A DNA stretch of 64,000 bases from CAWDMC01 sp963803295 (GTDB lineage Bacteria > Acidobacteriota > Terriglobia > UBA7540): the NCBI GenBank assembly GCA_963803295.1, contig CAWDMC010000023.1, positions 310,001 to 374,000 on the forward strand, in the 5' to 3' direction. The stretch's first letter is position 1. Every line of letters starts with the position of its first letter. Of the stretch, positions 9,654-18,665 are shown piece by piece. Position numbers and translations under genes: made by a program. The notes beneath the pieces were generated by a model. That model was not told where the DNA came from and did no database searches. It saw nothing but the letters and a program-made list of their open reading frames with translations.

Positions 9654-11022
9654 GTGAGCGCAGAACTCAACCGCAGGGATTTTCTCAAGAGAGGAAGCGT
9701 CATCGCAACGGGGGGTTTCTTGGCGAATGGTGTGCATACGCGAGTGCTGGCAGCGCCGGAGGATGAGCCTGGCCGCGCGCACTCCGCTAACGATCACATT
9801 CAGCTGGCGCTGATCGGCGCCGGCAATCAGGGCCAGGGCGACACCCACATTGCGCTTCAGGTACCCGGAGTAAAGCTCGTCGCCGCTGCAGACTGCTACG
9901 ACGGCAGACTGGTTCATTGCCGCGAACTCTGGGGCGACCAGGTCTCCACCACTCGTGACTACCGGGAAATTCTGGCGCGTCCCGATGTTGACGCAGTGTT
10001 GATCGCTACACCCGACCACTGGCACATGCAGGCAGCCGTCGACGCCATGAAAGCCGGAAAGGATGTCTATCTTGAGAAGCCAATGATCCACCTTTACAGC
10101 GACGGGCCCCAGATCATCGAAACGGCTCGCCAGACGCAACGTATTCTCCAGGTGGGCAGCCAGCGAGTCAGCTCGATGATGTACAAGAAGGCACAGCAAT
10201 TGCTTCAGGCGGGCTCCATTGGGGAGATCACTGTCGTCAACGCCTGGTGGGATCGTAATCCTAATTACCCGGTTATGGGGTTTGATGCTTCGATTCCGCC
10301 CGATGCCTCCCCCGCGACTATTGACTGGGAGCGCTTCCTGGGTTCAGCTCCAAAGGAACCGTTCAACGCGGAGCACTTCTTCCAATGGCGCAAATGGAAG
10401 GTTTACGGGAGTGGCGTGGCGGGGGATCTGTTTGTGCACCTGTTCAGCGGTACCCACTTCATCACCGGGTCGAATGGACCCACTCGAGGCAGTGGCGACG
10501 GGCGGGATCCGTCACTACAAGGACGGTCGTGATCAGCCGGACGTCATGTTGGGCTTGTTTGACTATCCCCAGGGATTCAACCTTCATTTGCGGGTGAATT
10601 TTGTAAGCGGCGCGCCCGAGAACGAGGGCTTTGTATTCACCGGCTCGGAGGGCACGCTGCAGATTGGCGGTGATGGGGTTACCCTCACCCGTGCTCCACG
10701 GGAGCCTGCTCCCGATTACAGCATCACTTCTTTCGCAAATGCGACTCAAGAGGCTTTCATGAGCGATTTCCGGAAGAAGTACCCCTTGGTTCATCCTTCC
10801 GGCGATCCACCCGAGGAGGTGGAAAGATACGTAGCACCAACTGGGTACAGTGATAGCTTCGATCATTTCAAGAATTTCTTTGGAGCGGTGCGGACGCGAC
10901 AACCGATTGTCGAAGATCCAGTGTTTGGATATCGGGCGGCGGGGGCGGCTTTACTCGCGAACGTGAGCTACGAGGGGGGCAAAATCGTTCATTGGGACCC
11001 GGAGGAAATGAAGCTTCTCTGA
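9654..11022 (+). pseudogene. Tat-exported Gfo/Idh/MocA oxidoreductase, single frameshift
   Basis: The GTG start at 9654 follows AGGAGG by five bases. The N-terminus NRRDFLKRGSVIATGG is a Tat signal. It is followed by a Rossmann fold (LALIGAGNQGQGD) and the EKPM motif (VYLEKPM), whose Lys is the usual catalytic residue of the family. The frame stays open to 10532 but loses similarity after SNGPTR. The neighbouring frame resumes with AVATGGIRHYKDGRDQPDVM and continues through the family C-terminal domain to 11022. One extra G near 10488-10489 explains the shift; corrected length is about 455 residues. Exported Gfo/Idh enzymes oxidise glycosides, and this one would fit as partner of the DUF1080 protein. 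It may be a true pseudogene or an assembly error. Confidence 0.85.
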
Positions 11023-11063
11023 CGAGACTGGGGAAGGGTACTGGCATTCGCGCCTGTGCTCAA

Positions 11064-11813
11064 CTACCTGCCGTTGCGCCGCACAATCGCCCGTGCGGGC
11101 GCGGCCTCCCTTCCTTGGAACCTCACGGGCAGGCAGATCAGGTCGTAGTTCCCTGCCGAGACGGCGCGCAAGTCTAAGCCCTCCACAACCACGATTCCTT
11201 TCGCCAGAAGGATTCGATGTACTTCAGGTTGCGGGGAACCGAACTTCTCGATGGACATGTAGTCAATGCCGACGAACTCGACTCCAGCGTCGGCCAGCGC
11301 CTGGGCTGCGTTCGGTGCGAGGGCCGCGAAATCTTTGTGGAACTTCTTGGTTCCCCAGAGATTGTCGTAAGAGTTGCGGGTCTTGAACAGCAGGCGCTTG
11401 GCGCCCTGCCAGTGGTGACGGTTGAGCTCGCCAAGATCGATGACGGCTGCGTCACGAGAGCATTCGATGATTCTGGCGGGCCCGATCAGCTTCTCGAACG
11501 AGATTTGATCCACAGACTCGGCGTGGGGAATAAGATGGATCGGCGCGTCGATATGAGTCCCTGTGTGGGCATTGAAGTGAAAGTCAGAGATGGCGACCTC
11601 ATACTGGTCACCCACTTTGGTGCGCGACCAGGCGAAAGTCGTGGGTGTCTCGCCCGGCATCATCGGCATTTCACCCGGTACCACGGCAAGAGAAATGTCG
11701 ATCCAGCTCGAAGATTGAGACGCGGGCAAGGAGTTTACGCAAAGCAGAAAAGTAGGGATCAAGGCGCAAAGAATGGCCTTCCAAACGCTCTTAAGGTAGA
11801 GATGTGCTCTCAT
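11064..11813 (-). CDS. Secreted cyclase/kynurenine formamidase-family metal hydrolase
   Basis: 249 residues with an N-terminal signal segment (KAILCALIPTFLLCVN) and the diagnostic PF04199 motif HTGTHIDAPIH at about residues 82-92, whose His and Asp residues bind divalent metal. Other family landmarks are FEKLIGPARII, the R-NSYDNLW segment and VGIDYMSIE near the C-terminal third. Known relatives hydrolyse N-formylkynurenine, isatin or cyclic esters and lactones. An exported form next to sugar-acid genes could act on a sugar lactone, but that is only inference. It is convergent with the Gfo/Idh gene and divergent from the receptor at 12055. Confidence 0.85.
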   Translation of the reverse strand: MRAHLYLKSVWKAILCALIPTFLLCVNSLPASQSSSWIDISLAVVPGEMPMMPGETPTTFAWSRTKVGDQYEVAISDFHFNAHTGTHIDAPIHLIPHAESVDQISFEKLIGPARIIECSRDAAVIDLGELNRHHWQGAKRLLFKTRNSYDNLWGTKKFHKDFAALAPNAAQALADAGVEFVGIDYMSIEKFGSPQPEVHRILLAKGIVVVEGLDLRAVSAGNYDLICLPVRFQGREAAPARAIVRRNGR

Positions 11814-11940
11814 GATAGTCGCCCCTGGGGTGCGAGGAGGGTGAATTGGCTTTCCAGCTTTGAAGGCCCCTCACCCGCTTCCCCTATGCTGGTTGCATTA
11901 ACTTTCATCGACAGAAAGACTATAGGGCAAGAAAATTTGC

Positions 11941-11969
11941 TTGACAAAGTGTTTTTTGTTTGGTAAACG
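11941..11969 (+). promoter_or_regulatory. Candidate sigma-70 promoter for the Oar-like receptor
   Basis: A perfect TTGACA at 11941-11946 is followed by a 17-base T-rich spacer and TAAACG at 11964-11969. The start codon of the receptor is 86 bases further on. The -10 box is a moderate match, so this rests mainly on the -35 box and spacing. Confidence 0.5.
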
Positions 11970-12054
11970 GACTATGCATCTGCGCGTATGTGCGCTGCAA
12001 TTGTTGTATTGTGCGTCGGTGTTGCGAGAATCCTAAACCGGGAGGTCAACGCCA

Positions 12055-15000
12055 GTGTTTCTCAAAAGATCCAGTTTTGCCTTAATGTCTGTAATATTTA
12101 TAGCCATGTGGCTCGCCTTAGGCGGGAATCTAATGGCTCAATTGAACAGAGGATCGATTGCTGGCACCGTCACCGATCCCAGCGGAGCAGTAGTCCCTGA
12201 TGCTAAAGTGAGCCTCGTGGAAACGCAAACCCAAACGATGCTGGAGACCAAGACGGGCTCAGCTGGCACTTACAGCTTCAGCGCGCTGGATCTCGGCAAC
12301 TATACATTGACTGTTACGGCCCCTGCGTTTCAGACCTACGTTCACTCGGGAATACAACTGTTGTCGGGTAAGGAACTCCTCATCGACGTCGCGCTCCAGG
12401 TAGGACAAGTGACCCAGCAGGTCAGTGTAACCGGGACGGCGCAGGTGGTCGAGACCCGGGACGCCAGCTACAATGCTATTGTGGATACGAAGACGCTCGC
12501 GCAACTTCCGTTACAATTGAATGCAGGCAAGCGCGATGCAAGCGCGTATCAGGCAACGGTCCCGGGCTACCAGGGTGGCGCGGGCTTCTCGTCCAATTTT
12601 AATGGATCCATCGGGACGTACAGCGAGATCCAGGTGGATGGTGCGCCTGCTGACTGCAACCCGGCCGTGCTGGGCTGCCTGCGAGGTGGGTTCTCCCAAG
12701 AGGCGGTGGCCGAGTTCAAGGTGGTCGATTCCTCCGGTGTCGATCAGGGCTTTACCGGCGGAGCCATAGTCTCCATGGTCAGCAAATCCGGTACTAACAC
12801 CCTGCATGGTGGGGCTTACGAATACCTGAGGAACAATTCCCTCGACTCTCGGGGGTTCTTTGACCAGACGGTACCCAAGAACCAACAAAACGAGTACGGG
12901 TTTACGATAGCTGGTCCTGTCTACATTCCGAAAGTCTATAACGGAAAAAACAAGACTTTCTTCTTTTTCAATATGGGATGGTTCTCCTACAACTATTCCA
13001 CTGGGGGCAGCGCCTATACGTTTCCAATTAACGCCTACAAGAACGGTGATTTCTCGAGCCTGCTCGGTCCTCAGGTTGGTCTCGACGCCCTGGGCCGCCC
13101 CGTGATGCAGGGCGCGATCTACGACCCGTCCACCACACGCGTGGTTAACGGGGCAATAGTTCGTGACCCATTTCCGGGCAACATCATTAATCCGTCCCTC
13201 ACCCCTTTCAGTGCGGTTTCGACAAAATTACAGTCGTACATGCCAGATGTTACCGGCTTGACGAATAACTTTATTGCCGCAGGGGGAACCGGACAAAGCA
13301 GAGAGAAGTACTTAAGTTTGAAAATTGATGAGTACATCGGAACAAAACACCATATTTCTGGTTTCTATTGGCAGAGCCTCGCAAAGAGTACCAGCCCGTG
13401 GGCCCTCCCCCAGATTTTTGGCGTCAGAGCCGGATCTAGTATTACGAATACTCACCCTTTCCATATGCAATATACCTGGACCTTGTCACCTACTGTTGTG
13501 AACGACGCTAATGCTGCCGTGTACCGGGGCTTCAGCTTCGGCGCCGGGACTCCGGATGCCGATAAAGGTGCCTCCCTCATCGGGCAACCGCATCCTCTGG
13601 GTCCTTGTCTGCCAGCCGTTCACATTCCGGGCTTTTACGCAGGCGGGCAGTCAGAACTAAAATGTTGGCAGAGCGAGGGGGATACGAACTATAGGTTTAG
13701 CGATACTCTGACGGTTCAGAGAGGCAAACACCTATTAAGGTTTGGTGGAAACATGATTAAGTGGGCCGGAAACTTCCCGGTTGTCACCAATGGGCAATTT
13801 ACGTTTAATGCAGGGGAAACAGGATTGCCAGGGGCGTTCTTGGCGGATACGGGTAACTCCTATGCCAGCTTTCTGCTCGGGGGTGTGGATAACTCGGCCG
13901 TACAGGGTGGCCAGAACCAGGCTGGCCGCTCCAATGTTTGGGGTTTCTTTGCCCAGGACGAGTGGCGTGTCAACAAAAGGTTAACGCTGACTTTGGGGCT
14001 CCGTTATGACGCCCAGCCGTTCCCGCTTCAAGATCACGATGAGATTTCGCAGTGGCTTGATACGTTGCCGAATCCCGGCGCTGGCGGACTTCTCGGGGCT
14101 TTGGGATTCGCCGGATTTGGAAAAGATGCCGCCGGACACAGTAGACTCGGTTACCGGCGCATGTCACCCAGTCACTATTTCGACCGCAACTTCGCGCCCC
14201 GTGTTGGCTTTGCTTACCGCTTGACGGATAACACGAGTGTTCGGGGTAACTATTCAGTCTTTTACGGGCCGGTCACCCAGACGATGGCCGGGTTCGACGC
14301 CGTGCTCCAGCAAGGGTTCTACGCAACCCTTACCAAGGTATCGGTTGACGGCTTCACTGCTCCTTTTAACTGGGACGCTGGCTTCCCCTTGGGGACCGCG
14401 CCCCTTTTCGGCAATTTCGACCCAACCAGCGCCAATGGCAGCAACACATTTTACTTTGGGAAAGACGGGGGACGCGCTCCATTGATCACTATGTCCCACT
14501 TCGCTGTTCAGCATCAGCTTCCGGGAAAGGTGATGGTCGATTTTGTGTACTTCGGACAATGGACCCACGGGCTCATCGCCGACGGCCCGGAAGAGCGGAA
14601 CCAACTCGACTATCGCAAATACGCGGGCCTGGGCTCGGAGCTCACTGCTGATATTGGTTGCATAGGGTTGGGAACCTGCCCGAAGGCCGTAGCAGCGGGC
14701 CTCAAGGTACCCTACGCCGGCTTCACCGGCTCGGTGTCGCAGGCGTTGCGGCCGTTCCCGCAGTACCTGGGTATTGAGAATGAGAGCGGCGCCATTAGTT
14801 GGGCCACCTATAATTCTTTTCAGTTCAAAGCGCAAAAGCAGTTTGGCAACGGGCTGAGTCTCCTGATTGGATACACGATCAGCAAGAACCTCTCGGATCT
14901 CGGCAGCACGGTGCCAGGCTATTTCGCGGCGGCCTCTCAAGATGCCTATAACCATAGGGCGGAAAAGGGGCTCAGCTCTATCGACATTCCCCAATCCCTG

Positions 15001-15558
15001 ATTGCCAGCTACACCTATGAGCTGCCGGTGGGCAAAGGCAAGAGGTTTCTAAACGGCAATGATCCCATTTCGCAGTACGTTGTAGGTGGATGGACGATAG
15101 CGGGCATCCATACCTACAACAGGGGCACGCCACTTTCAATCGGGACCGATATCACTCTGCCTACTATGAGTGCCGGCGCCCTTTCTGCGGCTACCCTTCG
15201 ACCCAACCTTGTGCCGGGCGTGTCCATGACGTCTGCCAGTTGCTCTTCGTTTAATCCGTCAACTGACAGGCTTTTGAACACCGCGGCCTTCGCAGCCCCG
15301 GCTCCGTACTCCTTCGGAAACGCCTCTCGGAGTCCTGGTCCTCGGGCGTGTGGCTATCTGAATGAGAACTTCTCGCTTTACAAGAACTTCCCCATAAAGG
15401 AAAGACTCAATCTCCGTTTCGGGGTTGATACGTTCAATCTGTTTAACCGCCATCCTTGGGGCGGGCCAAACACCGACTGGAGTTCGGCTGGCTTTGGGCA
15501 AATCGGTTCGGCGAGCCCCGGACGCATTGTCCAGTTGAATGCGAGGGTCGACTTCTAA
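12055..15558 (+). CDS. Oar-like TonB-dependent receptor with carboxypeptidase-regulatory-like domain
   Basis: 1167 residues from a GTG eight bases after GGAGGT (12041-12046). Domain order: signal peptide (FALMSVIFIAMWLALGG), a CarboxypepD_reg-like beta-sandwich beginning GSIAGTVTDPSGAVVPDAKV at about 35-120, a plug domain at about 130-250 ending near GTNTLHGGAYEYLRNN, and a long 22-stranded-type barrel closing with QLNARVDF, whose terminal aromatic residue is the outer-membrane insertion signal. Oar-like receptors are hugely expanded in Acidobacteria and take up polymers or glycans using TonB energy; the substrate is unknown. The gene has its own promoter and a strong terminator, so it is monocistronic. 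A TonB-domain protein is encoded at 26903-27637. Confidence 0.93.
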   Translation: MFLKRSSFALMSVIFIAMWLALGGNLMAQLNRGSIAGTVTDPSGAVVPDAKVSLVETQTQTMLETKTGSAGTYSFSALDLGNYTLTVTAPAFQTYVHSGIQLLSGKELLIDVALQVGQVTQQVSVTGTAQVVETRDASYNAIVDTKTLAQLPLQLNAGKRDASAYQATVPGYQGGAGFSSNFNGSIGTYSEIQVDGAPADCNPAVLGCLRGGFSQEAVAEFKVVDSSGVDQGFTGGAIVSMVSKSGTNTLHGGAYEYLRNNSLDSRGFFDQTVPKNQQNEYGFTIAGPVYIPKVYNGKNKTFFFFNMGWFSYNYSTGGSAYTFPINAYKNGDFSSLLGPQVGLDALGRPVMQGAIYDPSTTRVVNGAIVRDPFPGNIINPSLTPFSAVSTKLQSYMPDVTGLTNNFIAAGGTGQSREKYLSLKIDEYIGTKHHISGFYWQSLAKSTSPWALPQIFGVRAGSSITNTHPFHMQYTWTLSPTVVNDANAAVYRGFSFGAGTPDADKGASLIGQPHPLGPCLPAVHIPGFYAGGQSELKCWQSEGDTNYRFSDTLTVQRGKHLLRFGGNMIKWAGNFPVVTNGQFTFNAGETGLPGAFLADTGNSYASFLLGGVDNSAVQGGQNQAGRSNVWGFFAQDEWRVNKRLTLTLGLRYDAQPFPLQDHDEISQWLDTLPNPGAGGLLGALGFAGFGKDAAGHSRLGYRRMSPSHYFDRNFAPRVGFAYRLTDNTSVRGNYSVFYGPVTQTMAGFDAVLQQGFYATLTKVSVDGFTAPFNWDAGFPLGTAPLFGNFDPTSANGSNTFYFGKDGGRAPLITMSHFAVQHQLPGKVMVDFVYFGQWTHGLIADGPEERNQLDYRKYAGLGSELTADIGCIGLGTCPKAVAAGLKVPYAGFTGSVSQALRPFPQYLGIENESGAISWATYNSFQFKAQKQFGNGLSLLIGYTISKNLSDLGSTVPGYFAAASQDAYNHRAEKGLSSIDIPQSLIASYTYELPVGKGKRFLNGNDPISQYVVGGWTIAGIHTYNRGTPLSIGTDITLPTMSAGALSAATLRPNLVPGVSMTSASCSSFNPSTDRLLNTAAFAAPAPYSFGNASRSPGPRACGYLNENFSLYKNFPIKERLNLRFGVDTFNLFNRHPWGGPNTDWSSAGFGQIGSASPGRIVQLNARVDF

Positions 15559-15586
15559 ACTAAAGGCAACCTATAAAGCCTTATGC

Positions 15587-15631
15587 GAGGGAGTGGTTTT
15601 TTGAAACACGAAACCGCTTCCTCTTTTTTTT
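15587..15631 (+). terminator. Rho-independent terminator after the receptor
   Basis: A 13-bp stem (15587-15599 pairing with 15611-15623, with two imperfect pairs) is followed by eight T residues at 15624-15631. It lies 28 bases after the receptor stop codon. Confidence 0.85.
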
Positions 15632-15828
15632 ATCCCTCGACCTTGGCTACGCCGTGCCGCTCGTTGTTCTGCCTTGTCACGCCCTGCAGTATTAATGGGT
15701 TCTCATATTCAGCCGTCTTTGAAGAAAATAACGCAGTAGGCTCGCGCTGAGTGACTGGGGTCACAGCAAAATTGGCCGATCTTCGTCAATATTGTGGTAG
15801 TGAGACGGCGGATGAAGGGCAAAACTCC

Positions 15829-16056
15829 ATGACCCTCTATGATGCAGGCGAGGATGTCGAAGTCAAAATCATTCAGATTGAAGGCAATTGGACTGCTCGC
15901 CATCAGCTTCGCGAGCTGGGATTGCATGTGGGGGATTCTGTTCGCGTTCTGCGGCGGGCTCCTTTGGGGGGACCGGTAGCTGTCAGGAATCTCCACACGA
16001 CTCTCGCCGTTGGCCGTCAAATCGCCCGGAAGATCAAGGTGGAGTCAGCACCATGA
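15829..16056 (+). CDS. feoA: FeoA-domain protein
   Basis: 75 residues from the ATG at 15829, which has AAGGG nine bases upstream. An earlier in-frame start at 15751 would add 26 residues unlike the family. The FeoA SH3-like fold is recognisable: VKIIQIEGNWTARHQLRELG, then GLHVGDSVRVLRRAP and GPVAVRN, ending with RQIARKI. FeoA is a small cytoplasmic partner of the FeoB ferrous iron channel. Its stop overlaps the feoB start by an ATGA junction at 16053-16056, so the two are translationally coupled. No clear Fur box was found upstream. Confidence 0.9.
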   Translation: MTLYDAGEDVEVKIIQIEGNWTARHQLRELGLHVGDSVRVLRRAPLGGPVAVRNLHTTLAVGRQIARKIKVESAP

Positions 16057-18068
16057 AGATCGCGCTCGCGGGCCAGCCGAACTGCGGCAAGAGCACGTTC
16101 TTCAATGCGGTTGTCGGTTACCGTTCGCTCACCTCCAATTTCGCCGGAACCACGGTGGAATTCGCCCAGGGCCAGACGCGGATCAATGGCGAGGTGATCG
16201 ATCTTTACGACCTGCCGGGCCTCTATTCGTTGATCCCAAGTAATCCCGCAGAGACTTCGAGCCGCGATTGCCTGCTCGATCAGGAGTGGGATGTAATCGT
16301 GAACGTCGTGGACGCCTCTCAACTGGCACGGAGCCTGGAGCTTACGTTTGAGCTCACCGGCCTCGAACGTCCCATGATTGTGTGCCTCAACATGATGGAC
16401 GAGGCATTGCGCAAAGGAATGACAGTGGACGTTGTGGCGCTCTCGGAGGCGCTCGGGGTCCCTGTGGTCGAGACTATCGCCGCGCGTGGCCGTGGCATTG
16501 CGGAAACCTTACACGCGGCGATGCGCTTGCATCACGAAGGGGACTTGCGACAGTCACGTCCTTCTATTTTCCCCCGGGAAGTCGAATCGGTGATTGGGTG
16601 GGTAGCCTCGAACTTGAGGACGGAAGAGTCCTGTTCCACTTGCGCCTGCGGCGGTTCAACTCCAGATTTTCTCGATAATCTTAGGCCAACGCTGAACAGC
16701 CATCCCGTCGCGGAGATGACCGAGGCAGCGCATTCGGGGCTGCACTCCGCTCGAGCAGAGGCACTCCTGCTACTCGAAGGCGACCCGCAGCGGCGGGTTG
16801 GCCTTCGAGCGGACGCGGACGCCATGCTACGACACTCACTGGCGGTGCTTGCGCGTGGTTCCAGCCAGGCACCCGAGGAAGTCATTCCGTGTGCTCGTCA
16901 TGCTGCTTGTCTGAGGCTATTTGAACGCGTAGTACGAATCGAGCGTCCCCGCGCCGACTGGCGCGAGCAGGCGGACCGATTGGTGATGCACCCGCTGTGG
17001 GGTTACGTGTCTCTGGCCGCGGGTTTTATTGCCTTTTTTCACCTCATTTTCGACGTGGGCAAGCTGGGTGAAACCGAGATCATGGCTCTGTTCGACAGTC
17101 TCACGGCGCTGGTCAGCCGCCACCTGGATCCAGGAAGCTTGGGTTTTGTGACTCTGAAGGGGGCTCTGCTTGGAACTGCGGGGGCCTTCGGTGCGGTACT
17201 ACCCTACCTGATTCCCTTTCTGCTGGGCCTGGCCCTGTTGGAGGATCTCGGCTATCTGGCTCGCATCGGTTACCTCATGGATGCCGCCATGCACCGTCTC
17301 GGCCTGCACGGCACGGCGACGCTGCCGGTGCTGCTAGGGTACGGTTGTAGTGTCCCCGCCGTGATGGCCACGCGGATTCTCCATTCCCGGCGTGACCGGT
17401 TCTTGGCCACGTTTCTGGCGATTCTGGTTCCTTGCTCGGCCAGGACGATGGTGATCCTGGCTTTGGTCGGTTTTTATCTGGGAACAAACTGGGCGTTGGC
17501 GATTTATGCCATCAACTTCCTCGTGGTTGCGCTCGCGGGTGTGGCCCTGGCGCGCATATGGCCGCAGATTTCGCCCGGTATGTTGATGGAGGTGCCGCCC
17601 TATCGCGTTCCCGCGCCGCGCGTGGTGCTGCTCAAGACCTGGTGGCGTTTGCGAGAGTTCATCGTGGTGGCCACCCCCCTTCTGATCGCCGGAAGCATCC
17701 TGCTGAGCGTCATGGAATATTTTGGCTGGCAACGCAGCATCAACGGCCTGCTTGCGCCTCTGACTCACCTGCTTGGTCTGCCGTCTGCCACCGGCCTAAC
17801 TTTGATCTTTGGCGTGATGCGCAAGGAAATGTCGCTCGTAATGCTGATGCAGGCGCTTGGTACCGGCAACGTCCACGCCGCTATGAGCACGGTACAGATC
17901 GTGGTTTTCACTCTTTTTGTGACCTTCTATCTTCCCTGCCTGGCAACGGTCATCATGATGTTCAAGGAAGTTGGTTGGAAATTGACGGCTGCAGCCTGTG
18001 GGGTCTTGCTCGTTCTAGCCACGGTTGTCGGCGTGGTCGCTCGGGTCGTGATTCATCTGGCGGGTTGA
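16053..18068 (+). CDS. feoB: Ferrous iron transporter FeoB
   Basis: 671 residues from the ATG overlapping feoA; the frame is open further upstream but that part lies inside feoA. The N-terminal G domain has G1 GQPNCGKS (7-14), the TT of switch I at 33-34, G3 DLPG (53-56) and G4 NMMD (113-116). A linker of about 170 residues carries an unusual CxxCxC cluster (Cys194, 197, 199). The membrane part starts near residue 320 and holds the two FeoB gate motifs, GCSVPAVMATR and PCSARTMVI. It is shorter than E. coli FeoB (773 residues), mostly at the C-terminus. It imports Fe(II) across the inner membrane. No FeoC-like gene follows. Confidence 0.94.
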   Translation: MKIALAGQPNCGKSTFFNAVVGYRSLTSNFAGTTVEFAQGQTRINGEVIDLYDLPGLYSLIPSNPAETSSRDCLLDQEWDVIVNVVDASQLARSLELTFELTGLERPMIVCLNMMDEALRKGMTVDVVALSEALGVPVVETIAARGRGIAETLHAAMRLHHEGDLRQSRPSIFPREVESVIGWVASNLRTEESCSTCACGGSTPDFLDNLRPTLNSHPVAEMTEAAHSGLHSARAEALLLLEGDPQRRVGLRADADAMLRHSLAVLARGSSQAPEEVIPCARHAACLRLFERVVRIERPRADWREQADRLVMHPLWGYVSLAAGFIAFFHLIFDVGKLGETEIMALFDSLTALVSRHLDPGSLGFVTLKGALLGTAGAFGAVLPYLIPFLLGLALLEDLGYLARIGYLMDAAMHRLGLHGTATLPVLLGYGCSVPAVMATRILHSRRDRFLATFLAILVPCSARTMVILALVGFYLGTNWALAIYAINFLVVALAGVALARIWPQISPGMLMEVPPYRVPAPRVVLLKTWWRLREFIVVATPLLIAGSILLSVMEYFGWQRSINGLLAPLTHLLGLPSATGLTLIFGVMRKEMSLVMLMQALGTGNVHAAMSTVQIVVFTLFVTFYLPCLATVIMMFKEVGWKLTAAACGVLLVLATVVGVVARVVIHLAG

Positions 18069-18239
18069 CCGGCGGTCTTGCCGGACCGGAGACTGACCCA
18101 CCAAAGCGGCTTTAACCCGCATCGTTCAGACAACCCGACAGTGTGAATTTGAACGTACCCGCCGGAACGGAAAAGACTTCTCACCGGGCTCGCTTATGCA
18201 ACCCCTCTCCCCACACGGGAGAGGGCTGCCTTCCGTTAG

Positions 18240-18581
18240 CTTTTATCTCCTGCCCTCTATCAAGCCCTGCTGGAGCTCTATCTTCGCTTGCCCGATACGC
18301 CATGCCGGCTCAGCCGCTTCGACCTGCGCCTCGTCCGTCAGCTCTGGGAGCGGCGCATCCCGCTGAGTCTCATCGAAGCTGCCCTTCTGCTCGCCTCCGC
18401 TCACCGCGCGGCCCGCCGACCCGACGCTATGCCGCAGGGACCCATCCGCTCTCTGCATTACTTCTTGCCTGTCATCGAAGAACTCCTCGCCAATCCGGTC
18501 CCTGAGTCCCACGTCGCCTACTTGCGCAGCAAGGTCACACTGCGCACAGCCACCAGTCATGCACTCACCGCCAGGGGCTGA
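18240..18581 (+). pseudogene. Fragment of an unrecognised helical protein, no start codon
   Basis: The frame opens right after a TAG at 18237-18239. It encodes about 113 residues that look like real protein: a leucine-rich helical stretch ALYQALLELYLRLPDTP, then FDLRLVRQLWERRIPLSLIE, AALLLASAHRAARRPDA and PIRSLHYFLPVIEELL. The only in-frame ATG (18300) lies inside the first conserved-looking helix, so the 5' end seems lost. The family is familiar as an uncharacterised small protein of acidobacterial accessory DNA, but no function is known to me. It sits alone between feoB and the convergent kinase. Codon bias matches the neighbours. It could be an intact gene using a rare start. Confidence 0.4.
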
Positions 18582-18665
18582 GGCTCGCCCTCAACTCGGC
18601 TAACCGGCCTCTGTTCAAATTCCTTCACCTTCACATGCGCGCCGACAGCCTGGCCTGCCGGGAAG

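Noticed and set aside
18069..18084. CCGGC/GCCGG hairpin after feoB as a terminator
   Set aside because: Five-bp stem without any T-run; GC-rich DNA gives many such chance hairpins.
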